DNA of 64,000 nucleotides, taken from contig NZ_QGDO01000001.1 in the NCBI RefSeq assembly GCF_003149185.1, forward strand, positions 248,001-312,000, given 5' to 3'. Below are positions 28,420-37,566 of the stretch, one piece after another (position 1 is the first letter of the stretch; each line of letters starts with the position of its first letter). The notes under the pieces are model-generated. The model saw only the letters and a list, made by a program, of their open reading frames with translations. It did not search any database and was not told where the DNA came from. A program made the translations under genes and the position numbers. Source of the DNA: Sediminitomix flava. GTDB lineage: Bacteria; Bacteroidota; Bacteroidia; Cytophagales; Flammeovirgaceae.

Positions 28420-29388
28420 ATGAAAGTCTATTACGTAAGACACACCATAACTAAAGAAACCTTTGAAGACATTTCAAGACAAGCACCCGATTATATTTTT
28501 GACGGAAGGGCTTTTAATATTCATAATGAACATATGAAGATGAAGTCACGCTTGTATTATGAACTTCCAGGGATAGGTATTGCGGTAAATGAAGCTTGGT
28601 CCGACGAAGATGTACTGCTAAAAGATGTGGATAGTAAAGAACCTATTATACTCATTCGATTTATTATAGATGAAAACCTATACCAAGAAAGTAGTGGAAA
28701 GTCATTAGGAAAATCAAGTCCACTAGGAGCTCAAATGTATCATACACATAATACCTTAGATGTACGAATACCAGCAAACAAATGGGTAAGATGGATTGGA
28801 ATTCGAGTGACTGCAAATACTTGGGATCAATTTACTCATGGGCGATGGGAAGAATTAGATAAACTGATGCACAATAAAGAAAAGTGGGTTATCTATGAAG
28901 CACTTACTTTTCAGATGGAAGAATACATCCGTAAAATATTTAAAGCACAAGAAGAAGATGAAGGAATGATCGGAGAAACCTTGGGAAATACGATTTTATT
29001 ACTTTCGGATTTCTTTCTTCAAATCTTAAAACGAAAAAAAGAGAATAGAAAACTTGGCGTACTCACTGCTGATATGGAAGTTCTTTTTGAAATGAAAGAA
29101 TATTTATTGAACCAACTTACTGAACCTCCTACAATTGCTGTACTAACTAAAAAATTCGGAATGAGCAGAACACGCCTTCTTAATAACTTTAAGAATGTTT
29201 TTGGTCTTCCTCCTCACCAATTTGTACTCAGAGCTAAATATAAAGAAGCCTATAGACTTGTGAGACAAACAGATCAAAGCCTAACAAGTATTGCACATAA
29301 TTTAGGTTTCTCTAATATTGGACATTTCACAAATGGTTTTAAGAAAGAATTTGGACTTACTCCTTCAAAACTTAGGAACGCAAAATGA
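28420..29388 (+). CDS. AraC-family transcriptional regulator
   Basis: A 322-aa protein. The C-terminal 100 residues are a double helix-turn-helix (PPTIAVLTKKFGMSRTRLLN, PPHQFVLRAKYKEAYRLVRQ, SLTSIAHNLGFSNIGHFTNG, FKKEFGLTPSKLRNAK). The N-terminal 200 residues are a putative sensing domain with beta-rich IRFIIDENLYQESSGKS and a helical linker, of no family I can name. It is divergent from the DUF1254 gene and probably controls it. Confidence 0.9.
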   Translation: MKVYYVRHTITKETFEDISRQAPDYIFDGRAFNIHNEHMKMKSRLYYELPGIGIAVNEAWSDEDVLLKDVDSKEPIILIRFIIDENLYQESSGKSLGKSSPLGAQMYHTHNTLDVRIPANKWVRWIGIRVTANTWDQFTHGRWEELDKLMHNKEKWVIYEALTFQMEEYIRKIFKAQEEDEGMIGETLGNTILLLSDFFLQILKRKKENRKLGVLTADMEVLFEMKEYLLNQLTEPPTIAVLTKKFGMSRTRLLNNFKNVFGLPPHQFVLRAKYKEAYRLVRQTDQSLTSIAHNLGFSNIGHFTNGFKKEFGLTPSKLRNAK

Positions 29389-29421
29389 GTTATTGAAAAA
29401 CAATATTCCTCCCCTTTTCTT

Positions 29422-30390
29422 CTACTCAATCTTTATTTCACCACTTATCCAGTCTGGCAAATAAAAATTCATACCAGTTTTTTTCTCGATCTCTACCAAC
29501 TTATTCCGCTGTTCAACTGATCTCAAACCTACATTTTGACGTAATTGATCTGTCTCTAAAAGTGTAGATTTTAAAGGTGAATTAAGAAAACCATATCCTG
29601 TTTGTTTTCTGTTTGAACTTACAGCTATGTACCAATCATCAATTAAAGCAAACTCATATGGTGACATCTCACCTTTTTCAATCGCTTTTAATAACTTTGG
29701 TTTTATGGAGCTATAAAGAGTATCATTCTTGACATATTCTGTTGTAATAGAATTATGATGACTTAAAATCGTTGACATCCAATAATTATTACCGATAAGC
29801 TGTTCTCCTGGATACCCTTGTGTATCAATGATTTTCAAAAACTTCTGATATTGATTTTCGCTGTGAGGAGCAAATTTATTGGTTAAATACTTATTCTGAG
29901 CCTTCTCTCCTATCCTAAACAATGTACCAAAAGCCATCTTTTGATCATCTTTAAACATCTCATGTACATTACCTCTAGTTATCTCATCAAGTCTAGAAAA
30001 GTATTTTTTTCTGAGATCGGGATACTCTTCTTCAATCAATTTCCATTCAGGTTCTTTCGTAAATTCTGATAAGAATTCATTCTTCTTTATGCTTTTCAAC
30101 TCCCAACCTGCTTCTATTCCATTTCTTATGATATCATATGCATGCTTAGTTTCCCCTAAATAAAAAGCGATCTGAGCGGCTGTTTTGTAATCTTTCAAAA
30201 ACACAAAATCATAAGAACTGAATACCTCTCGAAATATGCTTAATGCTTCTTCAAATTGCTCGTCACAGATTAGTTTCTCTGCTTCATCTATTCGTTCATG
30301 ATATTTCCAGTAATTCTTAGATTCAGAAGAATCAAGATTACTAAAACCAAAGATTGGTAATAATAAAACTAAAGTGATCAACTTTTTCAT
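29422..30390 (-). CDS. Secreted TPR-like protein with DUF6624-like C-terminal domain
   Basis: I start at the ATG 30388-30390 (MKKLITLVLLLPIFGFSN), which yields a signal peptide; the open frame extends 9 codons upstream. It has 322 aa. The N-terminal half looks like two helical TPR-like hairpins (RIDEAEKLICDEQFEEALSI; YKTAAQIAFYLGETKHAYDI). The C-terminal half resembles DUF6624, with FLKIIDTQGYPGEQLIGNNY, a His-rich STILSHHNS, LLKAIEKGEMSPYEFALIDD, and KQTGYGF. The function is unknown. It is the last host gene before the island, 541 bp from the 50-bp att core. Confidence 0.65.
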   Translation of the reverse strand: MKKLITLVLLLPIFGFSNLDSSESKNYWKYHERIDEAEKLICDEQFEEALSIFREVFSSYDFVFLKDYKTAAQIAFYLGETKHAYDIIRNGIEAGWELKSIKKNEFLSEFTKEPEWKLIEEEYPDLRKKYFSRLDEITRGNVHEMFKDDQKMAFGTLFRIGEKAQNKYLTNKFAPHSENQYQKFLKIIDTQGYPGEQLIGNNYWMSTILSHHNSITTEYVKNDTLYSSIKPKLLKAIEKGEMSPYEFALIDDWYIAVSSNRKQTGYGFLNSPLKSTLLETDQLRQNVGLRSVEQRNKLVEIEKKTGMNFYLPDWISGEIKIE

Positions 30391-30862
30391 TTCTTGAGTT
30401 TTTGGGAATACGATCAATCTAAATCTAATTTTTAGAGTAATAGGATTGATTCTATTTTCAGCTATTTTTTTGAATATAAAATACAGAGGGGGGGAATACT
30501 TTATTGATTAATAAATTTTTCATGTATTTCATTTCTTTTAACTATGAAACCCCACCAATTAGAGTTAGTACATTAATTATAATTTCACTTAGAACTAAGT
30601 GTATAATTCATTTCTAAACCCTAGATGATCTCAAATACAATTTGAATGGATGTAGCTTAAAGAATTGACTTGATAGTTACGTTAAATCAGATTTGATCTA
30701 CCGTTTATGTTGTTCGAAATATTTGAATTGATAATCCTAACATACTGGAAGCATTTTCATAATGTTAGCGTACTTCAAAAGTATATTTATATACTAAAGA
30801 AAAATGAAAATTTTCAATGTAAATAGTGAAAAAAAACATGTAAAAGATGCATGCTTTTAAAG
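30391..30862. other. Host intergenic region left of the island
   Basis: About 470 bp of AT-rich sequence with no gene seen. It includes a GAGGGGGGG tract near 30485. A tRNA 3'-end remnant occurs only further right, inside the att repeat. Confidence 0.55.
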
Positions 30863-30981
30863 TGCTAATTTGAAGGCATGTTCATCGAAGATCTTGTGGA
30901 AGAAAATGCTTTTCGATGAAAAAAAAGCCCTAAATCGCCATTTTAGAGGCATTTTGGAGCTAAGTGGTACTCGGGGCGGGA
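30863..30981. repeat. attL: left copy of an imperfect 119-bp direct repeat with a 50-bp identical core
   Basis: Bases 30932-30981 are identical to 58169-58218 and contain the terminator loop region and the 3' end of tRNA-Leu (ending GTGGTACTCGGGGCGGGA), after which the two copies diverge. The preceding 69 bp align at the same distance with partial identity: TGCTAATTT then TTCATCGAAGAT on both sides. It is thus the displaced tRNA 3' end left by site-specific integration. Confidence 0.9.
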
Positions 30982-31108
30982 GATTATGTAACTATTAATC
31001 ATCCAACAATATAGTTTAAAGAGCTATCACTGATGGAGATCTGCGATTTTATAGACAGAAAAAAGTCAAAGTTTTACATCACAATTTTCATCGAAAATCG
31101 TCATCGAA
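30882..31108. repeat. Candidate integrase arm-binding sites, left end
   Basis: The octamer TCATCGAA occurs at 30882, 31088 and 31101, and inverted at 30912. Two more copies lie at 58119 and 58131 beside the right core. Clustering at both ends of the island, next to an integrase gene with an N-terminal arm-binding domain, suggests arm-type sites; binding is inferred. Confidence 0.55.
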
Positions 31109-31209
31109 AATTCATATCACATGCAATTATCGTGATAGATATAAAATTGTCAAATCTTCATCTCCTATTCTTTGACCTGTGCATGTTTAACTACAAAATG
31201 TTATAGCAC

Positions 31210-32469
31210 ATGGATATTAAAGTGCATTTCCAATTAGGTGGCAAGAAAGACAAAAAAGGCTTAGATTACATTAGAGTGATTATTTACCTTGATAAATTCC
31301 ATCAGCTTTCTCTCACTACGGGGTACAAGATTAACCCAAAATACTGGAACCCTAAAAAACAAGAGGTTCGAAAAACCTTTTCTGACGCAGAGGTAATCAA
31401 CACTTTCTTAGCCAGCCGAAGCACACTAATCAAAAACCTTTACTTCCAAGAATATAGAACACGTGAAATTGACTGGGAAACCTTCAAGGAGAAGGCCAAA
31501 GCTCTCAGCTACCATAAGCAGAAGACAAAAGCAATGCCTGAACATATAGCCCCAAAAAAGAAACTGAGCTTTTATCAAGTTTTTTCTATGTTTCTTGAAG
31601 CTCAGTCTTCATCCTATGCACGAAGTACCTACAAAAACTATTTGGTTACCTTGAGGAACATTAAGGAGTTCAACCAAAGTCAACATAAATCAAACCTTCG
31701 CTTTGAAGACATCAACTTGGGATGGTTTGATCAATTCAAGAACTACTTGGTCTCCCAACAGCTCAGTAATGCAACGATCAACCAACAAACTAAGAATACA
31801 AAGGCTTTCTTGAATTGGGCGAGGGAACGAGAATACCATGCCATATCACTTGATGGTAGCAAGGTAAAATCCTTAAAAGAGCATGACTTCGATCCAATTG
31901 TACTGACCAAAGAGGAGTTGAAACGCCTATATGAAATGAAGTTGGAGCCTTTTTCTACAGAAGACAATATCAGGGACGTCTTCTGCTTTCTATGTTTTAC
32001 TCTCCAGCGTCATGAGGCATTAAAGAACTACTCACCCGTTCAGGTTGTAGACAAAAAACAAGCTTGGGAATTTACCTCACAGAAGACTCGTAAGAAAACC
32101 TATGTCCCATTCTCACTCTTTGGAGGGAGGGCAAAAGAAATTTTGGAAAAATATGATTACCAATTACCCCTACCATCCAAGAATCTAATCAACAAGATGA
32201 TCAAGAAGCTCTGCTTTAAGGCAGGGATCACAACACTTGTCTACAAACCCAAGTATATTGGAAGCAATGACCTTGGAGAGTATACAGAGAAATACAAGGC
32301 CGTAACGACTCATACAGCTCGCCGTACGGGGACAACTCTTGCCGCTGAACAGTTATCTCTACAATTCATCCAGAAGATCACCAATCATTCGTCACTGAAG
32401 ACACTGAAGAAGTACATTAAGGTACACAAGGATGTGATGATAGAAAAGTGTTCAGATGTATCCTTGTAG
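31210..32469 (+). CDS. Tyrosine recombinase/integrase (Bacteroidota type), attL-proximal
   Basis: A 419-aa integrase. The N-terminal arm-DNA-binding domain (about 1-90) is followed by a SAM-like core-binding domain (about 118-210) and a catalytic domain from about 230. The catalytic set is present: Arg267 (FTLQRHEAL), His368 and Arg371 (THTARRTGTT), His393 (TNHSSLKTL) and the nucleophile Tyr402 (KKYIKV). The box-I Arg context lacks the usual TG-R-sE form, as in the second integrase of this island. It lies 228 bp inside the 50-bp att core and is the best candidate for the enzyme acting at tRNA-Leu. Confidence 0.95.
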   Translation: MDIKVHFQLGGKKDKKGLDYIRVIIYLDKFHQLSLTTGYKINPKYWNPKKQEVRKTFSDAEVINTFLASRSTLIKNLYFQEYRTREIDWETFKEKAKALSYHKQKTKAMPEHIAPKKKLSFYQVFSMFLEAQSSSYARSTYKNYLVTLRNIKEFNQSQHKSNLRFEDINLGWFDQFKNYLVSQQLSNATINQQTKNTKAFLNWAREREYHAISLDGSKVKSLKEHDFDPIVLTKEELKRLYEMKLEPFSTEDNIRDVFCFLCFTLQRHEALKNYSPVQVVDKKQAWEFTSQKTRKKTYVPFSLFGGRAKEILEKYDYQLPLPSKNLINKMIKKLCFKAGITTLVYKPKYIGSNDLGEYTEKYKAVTTHTARRTGTTLAAEQLSLQFIQKITNHSSLKTLKKYIKVHKDVMIEKCSDVSL

Positions 32470-32703
32470 GGCTTCATTGCATTCATTTTTGGGTAACATG
32501 ACAAACCTACAGGAAGTCATGTTCCTTGTATTTATAGAGTCTTCTTCAACCTTTTTTTGTAAGCCTGAAGACAATTCTTCTTTAAGTACCGACTAAAGTA
32601 GCAGTAATCAGAAGCCTGTGCTCAAGGAATTGTAGGTAGAATGAGTGCCATCATTCAGTATTATTACTATTTGTATATTTAGTTTCAAATAATAAAATTT
32701 CAG

Positions 32704-33612
32704 ATGACTAGAGATAAAAAGCAGATTTTCCGTATCATTCGAATGATTCAGGACTTGTCTCGTTCTGAATACACAAGGAAAGAGTTAGAAAAACGCTATG
32801 GGGTAGGCAAGACACAAATACATAATGACTTCTTAACCATTGAAAAACTTCTTTACCCCGAATGTATCCAAAGCAGAACAATGTCAGGTTCGAGGGCTTT
32901 TTTATACAGTATCGATGACAAATACAAACTGAATATAAATACTTTCTTAAGTAGAGAAGAAGAGAAAGTCTTGTTAAGTGCTGTTCACCAACTAGAGCAG
33001 GAAGAGGTATATCATAGCATTAAGCGAAAACTCAAACAGTTTTCCACACAGATATGGACACAAATCACGACAGACTTAGACAAAGAAAATAAGATAGCCT
33101 TTGCCGTGACAAAAGGCTATTGTATCTCTCTGAGAGATTATGAAGCTCCTTCAACAAATACAATAGAAGATTATGAAATAGAACCTATAAAGCTATTTGA
33201 TGGAGGAAGAAGATTATATGCTTATGATTTAAAAAGTAAGCAACTCCTAGACTTTAAACTGACAAGAGCCGGTGCCGTAGAAATAACAAAACAGGAGATC
33301 AAACACCAGCATTTATATCAAGACCGTTTTCACGATGCCTTTGGCTGGTCTTGTGAAATAGGAAAAGAAATACCCATACAATTTGAAATGGACAGGCTTG
33401 CTGGGCGAATGATTCAAGAAAACTACCCTGATGTAAAGATCACTTCAATTCATAGGATTGATGGTGTTTTTATCTACCAGTATAAAGGAAAAGTAGCAAA
33501 CTATAAAGGTGTTGGTCGTTTTGTTCTTAGTCTACCGAGTCACATTCGAAATATACAGCCACAAAGTCTCAGAGACTACCTATTAGACCAAATGGGAAAG
33601 TATTTAGTGTGA
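32704..33612 (+). CDS. WYL-domain transcriptional regulator of the CRISPR locus
   Basis: A 302-aa protein. The N-terminal HTH (RIIRMIQDLSRSEYTRKELE, RYGVGKTQIHNDFLTIEKLL) is typical of the YafY/PafB group. The middle and C-terminal parts form a WYL-type ligand or nucleic-acid-sensing domain (IEPIKLFDGGRRLYAYDLKS) and an extension with beta strands. It is 203 bp upstream of cas6 on the same strand. A WYL protein has been reported to repress the type I-D locus of Synechocystis, so control of this cas operon is the obvious hypothesis. The ligand is unknown. Confidence 0.85.
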   Translation: MTRDKKQIFRIIRMIQDLSRSEYTRKELEKRYGVGKTQIHNDFLTIEKLLYPECIQSRTMSGSRAFLYSIDDKYKLNINTFLSREEEKVLLSAVHQLEQEEVYHSIKRKLKQFSTQIWTQITTDLDKENKIAFAVTKGYCISLRDYEAPSTNTIEDYEIEPIKLFDGGRRLYAYDLKSKQLLDFKLTRAGAVEITKQEIKHQHLYQDRFHDAFGWSCEIGKEIPIQFEMDRLAGRMIQENYPDVKITSIHRIDGVFIYQYKGKVANYKGVGRFVLSLPSHIRNIQPQSLRDYLLDQMGKYLV

Positions 33613-33743
33613 AGGGAATTTGTTTGCAACTTAACTTTATTTAATTTAAGATTAAAATATATGCTGACGCACTTTTAGAAGGTGATACCTTATTTTTTTT
33701 ATAGTTTTTTTAACTGACCACTAATACTGAACAGTTAGCAAAG

Positions 33744-33766
33744 ATCTTTACCTGTGTTAGGTAAAA
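33744..33766 (+). promoter_or_regulatory. CRISPR-repeat-like hairpin upstream of cas6
   Basis: An inverted repeat, TTTACCTGTGTTAGGTAAA, sits about 50 bp upstream of the cas6 start. Its left arm, with ATCTTTACC, is identical to repeat positions 6-14, and its right arm keeps GGTA from the repeat hairpin. It may be a Cas6 or WYL target, or chance; see findings. Confidence 0.45.
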
Positions 33767-33815
33767 CTTATCAGACCAAAATATTTTTTTAACCACGAAA
33801 AACAAATTTAAGCTT

Positions 33816-34616
33816 ATGACAGAATACAGCATTTTGTTCAAGCAAGTGAAAGGAAGTCATTGCATTAGCTATAACATAGCATTTGTATTATCCCAAGCAC
33901 TGAATAAAAACATTGGGAAAGTTGATCCTAAAGCGGGAGATTTTGCACATAACGAAGGACATAAAGGCGGACATCGCAACTTCAAGCTTTGGACACATAG
34001 CATCATGCCAAAAGCCTACGATGTATTGACAGAAGGAATGCTTTTACAAGGTGAATATTTATTGGAATGGAGGGTCCGTTTCTATGACAGATACTTAGCT
34101 AAAGCTTTTGAAAAAGCACTAATCCTTTGTCCTGAGTGGGAGATTGTAGATAGATTTGGGATACATCATTGGCAAATTATCAAAAGTGAACCTGTACTTC
34201 ATCAGCCTTCTTTTAACCCTGTGATGTCTTATAAATTGATTACACCTGCGGTGATTTCTATACCACATCAGAAGACCAGAAAACCATTTTATCTGACTTT
34301 CAGAGATCATAAGGAGCTTATTCCTGCACAAATTCAAAAGCATTTGCAAAATAAGGCACAGACACTCTACAATTTGGGTGCGGCACGAGATGGAATGGAG
34401 GAAGGCTTAGAAGACATGAGCTTTAAACTCTTGAATACTCCAAAGACAAAAAGGCTCACCTTCAAAGAAACACAGAATTACTCTCAAAAGGTATTTGCCA
34501 ATCAATTTGAGTTTGAATTGATAGCTCCTGTGGAGGTTCATAAACTTATTTACTATGGCGGTTTTTTAGAAAAAACAGCTCGGGGATGTGGATTTTTAAA
34601 AATACGAACATCATGA
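33816..34616 (+). CDS. cas6: CRISPR endoribonuclease Cas6
   Basis: A 266-aa Cas6 that cuts the CRISPR transcript within each repeat and probably stays with the crRNA. Two ferredoxin-like halves are expected. The C-terminal glycine-rich loop GGFLEKTARGCGFLKI (248-263) is diagnostic. A histidine-rich N-terminal segment (AHNEGHKGGHRNFKLWTHS, about 44-62) could supply the catalytic His. It heads a cas operon; its TGA overlaps the cas10d ATG (ATGA), indicating translational coupling. The family call is secure from the loop, the size and the neighbours. Confidence 0.9.
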   Translation: MTEYSILFKQVKGSHCISYNIAFVLSQALNKNIGKVDPKAGDFAHNEGHKGGHRNFKLWTHSIMPKAYDVLTEGMLLQGEYLLEWRVRFYDRYLAKAFEKALILCPEWEIVDRFGIHHWQIIKSEPVLHQPSFNPVMSYKLITPAVISIPHQKTRKPFYLTFRDHKELIPAQIQKHLQNKAQTLYNLGAARDGMEEGLEDMSFKLLNTPKTKRLTFKETQNYSQKVFANQFEFELIAPVEVHKLIYYGGFLEKTARGCGFLKIRTS

Positions 34617-37507
34617 ATCAGCACAAGAAATTAAAATTTGAGACAGGTACTCCCCTGTTTACAACAGAGCTATTCAATAAGGTATTTGATGATTTTCTTG
34701 ATAAAGTCATTCTTGCTCTAATCGAGGAAAAGGAAGGAAAAAAGATAGGTGGAATCATTGAGGCAAAAGGCTATTTTGAAAAGAATGGAGTCCGTTACAT
34801 AGGATATGACCAACCTTATCATATCCATATCCTGCAAGGTATGATTCCCGCGATGTTTCTTCTGGAGCATACGTTTAAACACAATGGATGGATCAATACA
34901 GAAGAAGGAGAATTGTATTTGAAACTCTTTGTGTTGGGCTTCTTTTGCCACGATGCGAATAAACTGATGTCGTCCTTCAATAAGGACGGAGAAGACGAAA
35001 AGAGCCTAGAACAAGCCCTAAAAGAAATGAAAGGTGAAGAGTTTATAAGTTCTTTAGGGATGGGTGACTTCTTCCCTGAAACGTCTTCCTATTTGGAAGA
35101 TATTGAATACCTCGCCTTGATGGCGGAGCATCGAACGTCTATGATCTCATTTGGTAAAAGTACCAAACTTTCCCAAACTCAGCTATTAGATAAATTAGCT
35201 CCGTATGTGCGCATAGCGGATAGAATTGCTTCGGCAGGTGGTTCGGTTATTGAATATTGGAACGAGAAAAAACAAATTTGGGAGCAGAAAGACAGCAAAG
35301 GGCATGATGATCAATATCAGAATATTAGTACGCTCTATCAGTACATCAAAAAGGAAGTCGATACACTCGGAACAGATTTTCCTCCTTTGTCTTATGTCCG
35401 TATTCAGCAAAATCCTTTTAGCCTGCTTTCAGATCTGATTCTAAGACAAACAGCAAAGATCTTGGAAGCTGATGGCATACATACTTTCTCTTTTATGAGA
35501 GATGGCTTTTTATATTGGGGAGAAGCTTTGACAGCGAGTCAAATAGAATGTATTAGAGGAACTCTAACAAAAGCTACAGAGAAAGGGGTTGATGTTATAA
35601 AGTTGACAAAAGTAGATTCTCAATCCTGTAATTTCGGATTTATTGGTGATATCCCTTTCTCCAAAAAAGTTTGGGAAAAGCTAATCAAGACTAAGGCTGA
35701 TTCATTCTTACAGATTGCACCCAACGGTTTGGATAAGCTTTCTGATAAAGCAATGAAAGATCTTATTAGTTGTATTGAGCAGTTAACAGAGCTATATGAC
35801 TTACCTATACAACAACCCAAGCTTGATGATAAAGGGAAACTGTATTTACGCTTTTCTGAAGACTGGGATGAAGACGAAGAGACTTTTAAATTTGTCAATT
35901 TATTTTGTTTGGTTAAATCTCGATGGATGAATGCCAAGATAAATAAAGCTTGGGATACGGAATTCAAAGAAAAATTAATCTCAGGTACTACATTCTATGA
36001 GGAACATGCACTCATCTTCGAAGAAGCCGAGCAGAAGGTGATCACCTATTCAAGGTTAAATGCTCACTTTGGAGGATTGATTGACAGACCCGCCAATATT
36101 TTGAAAATGTTATTGGCCTTGGTTGAAGCGATTAAAGCCCTTGAAGATGATGAAGGAAACTGTTCTGAAGACTGGTTCACAGATCTAGTAGGTGTCTTAG
36201 ATAAGCCTTCTGAAAAAGTACAAAGCACGCCAATTATTGAAGTATTTGAACACTATTTTGATTACAATGGGAATTTGTTGAATCGAAATTGGATAGATCA
36301 AATTGCGTCAATTCCTACTTCAGACAAAATTTGTGTCTTTACGGGTAGGCCTGCTACTAAGCCTTATAAAGAAGTCAATGCTTATGGGTTAGGTGCAAGA
36401 GGTTTTACAAAAAGGAGTAATACGACATTAAAGAATACAATTTCCTACGTCTCTGATGTTGCTGATGCAGAAAACAAGGCACGAAAGAATTTCTCGGACC
36501 GAGTGAAAGCAAACTCAGCGATCTATATGGACTTCTGTGAATCTTTTGGTGGGACAGTCTTCGATTGGAATTTTTTCAAGGAAATCGCCAAGAAAAAAGG
36601 TTTTAAGAGTGAACTAAGCAAAACCAATAAAGAGGAAGTGATCATGCTCAATAAGTCTGCTCAACTCAATCAAAATAAGTTTGCTTATGAATTGACTGAG
36701 GTGGGACGAGATTTAAAGAGTCAGGTTTTCTTGGTGAGAAATCACCTTGAATTAGCTGTCAAAACAGGTCTGCGGACTTATATAACTTCGATTATGGGGG
36801 AGTATAGACCACATAAAGAAATCTTTGTCTATGAACAGGCTCCCGCCTTTATTCAAAACTTAGGGTGGAACCGAGTACACTTGGTACATGCTTCAGCCAT
36901 TTTCAAGGAGGTTGCAATGTGTTTAGAACTGTTTAAGCACGGAAAAAATTTGGATACGGGTCTGATGACTCATTATTCAAATGACCGAAATATCATTTTC
37001 CAAGCCTACTATCAATTTGTATCGGGAAATGAAAAATCCGCAAAATCCATAAAAGAGAAAATCAACAATTTTATAGAAGAAAATCCTTTAAAACTGAAGT
37101 ATATGAGTGTTGTATCAGAATTAGCAGAAATCGCCTTGAGAATCCGTACAGCTAACAAAAACTTTAACCAAGAAAGTGAGCTTTTCCGATTGGCATTGGA
37201 TACGATGAGGGAGGAATTGAGACATGAACAATCTAAAGAAGATGTGATTGAGCGTATCACTGGTGAACTCTTCAAAAAAGAAAGGTTGGAGTATATGGGC
37301 AAAGACAAGAAACAGGCTTGTTCAGATTTTGCAACAAAGATGTACGAAGGACTTTTAGAAAAAGAATGGAAAGGGCAATTCCCATCACAAAACCGTGAAC
37401 GTAGAATTTTGTATCAATTTGCTTATCTCTATAGTGTCAAGGTCGATAAACTAAGAGCCCAACGAGCAGAAGAGAAGAAGCATCAGAAAGTACAGGATGC
37501 GAACTAA
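34613..37507 (+). CDS. cas10d: Type I-D large subunit Cas10d (Csc3) with HD nuclease domain
   Basis: I start at the ATG overlapping the cas6 stop (ATGA); an earlier in-frame ATG at 34586 lies within cas6. It has 964 aa. The N-terminal HD domain carries His70/His72 (QPYHIHILQG), His113-Asp114 (FFCHDANKL), His173 (AEHRTSM) and Asp203 (RIADRIAS). In type I-D the nuclease sits here rather than on Cas3. The middle (from about 570, KICVFTGRPATKPYKE) is a Csc3-like body without a GGDD cyclase motif. The C-terminal 196 aa are all-helical and could be made separately as Cas11d from 36917. It is followed after 59 bp by csc2. Confidence 0.9.
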   Translation: MNQHKKLKFETGTPLFTTELFNKVFDDFLDKVILALIEEKEGKKIGGIIEAKGYFEKNGVRYIGYDQPYHIHILQGMIPAMFLLEHTFKHNGWINTEEGELYLKLFVLGFFCHDANKLMSSFNKDGEDEKSLEQALKEMKGEEFISSLGMGDFFPETSSYLEDIEYLALMAEHRTSMISFGKSTKLSQTQLLDKLAPYVRIADRIASAGGSVIEYWNEKKQIWEQKDSKGHDDQYQNISTLYQYIKKEVDTLGTDFPPLSYVRIQQNPFSLLSDLILRQTAKILEADGIHTFSFMRDGFLYWGEALTASQIECIRGTLTKATEKGVDVIKLTKVDSQSCNFGFIGDIPFSKKVWEKLIKTKADSFLQIAPNGLDKLSDKAMKDLISCIEQLTELYDLPIQQPKLDDKGKLYLRFSEDWDEDEETFKFVNLFCLVKSRWMNAKINKAWDTEFKEKLISGTTFYEEHALIFEEAEQKVITYSRLNAHFGGLIDRPANILKMLLALVEAIKALEDDEGNCSEDWFTDLVGVLDKPSEKVQSTPIIEVFEHYFDYNGNLLNRNWIDQIASIPTSDKICVFTGRPATKPYKEVNAYGLGARGFTKRSNTTLKNTISYVSDVADAENKARKNFSDRVKANSAIYMDFCESFGGTVFDWNFFKEIAKKKGFKSELSKTNKEEVIMLNKSAQLNQNKFAYELTEVGRDLKSQVFLVRNHLELAVKTGLRTYITSIMGEYRPHKEIFVYEQAPAFIQNLGWNRVHLVHASAIFKEVAMCLELFKHGKNLDTGLMTHYSNDRNIIFQAYYQFVSGNEKSAKSIKEKINNFIEENPLKLKYMSVVSELAEIALRIRTANKNFNQESELFRLALDTMREELRHEQSKEDVIERITGELFKKERLEYMGKDKKQACSDFATKMYEGLLEKEWKGQFPSQNRERRILYQFAYLYSVKVDKLRAQRAEEKKHQKVQDAN
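36905..36911 (+). promoter_or_regulatory. Internal Shine-Dalgarno within cas10d
   Basis: AAGGAGG lies 5 bases before an in-frame ATG (36917-36919). Strong Shine-Dalgarno sites are otherwise not seen before the cas genes here, which makes it stand out. Confidence 0.6.
36917..37507 (+). CDS. cas11d: Candidate Cas11d small subunit, internal start in cas10d
   Basis: In frame with cas10d (codon 769), an ATG preceded by AAGGAGG would give a 196-aa, mostly alpha-helical protein. It starts MCLELFKHGKNLDTGLMTHY and ends in a basic, coiled tail (KVDKLRAQRAEEKKHQKVQ). Internal translation of small subunits from the large-subunit gene has been shown experimentally for type I-D and other type I systems. 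The size and position fit that precedent. There is no separate small-subunit gene in the operon. The call is an inference from sequence; expression of the short product is unproven. Confidence 0.6.
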   Translation: MCLELFKHGKNLDTGLMTHYSNDRNIIFQAYYQFVSGNEKSAKSIKEKINNFIEENPLKLKYMSVVSELAEIALRIRTANKNFNQESELFRLALDTMREELRHEQSKEDVIERITGELFKKERLEYMGKDKKQACSDFATKMYEGLLEKEWKGQFPSQNRERRILYQFAYLYSVKVDKLRAQRAEEKKHQKVQDAN

Positions 37508-37566
37508 GTCTTTATCTGCATTAATATTCACATTCTTATTTTTTTAAAATTAAACATTCAGAAAAC

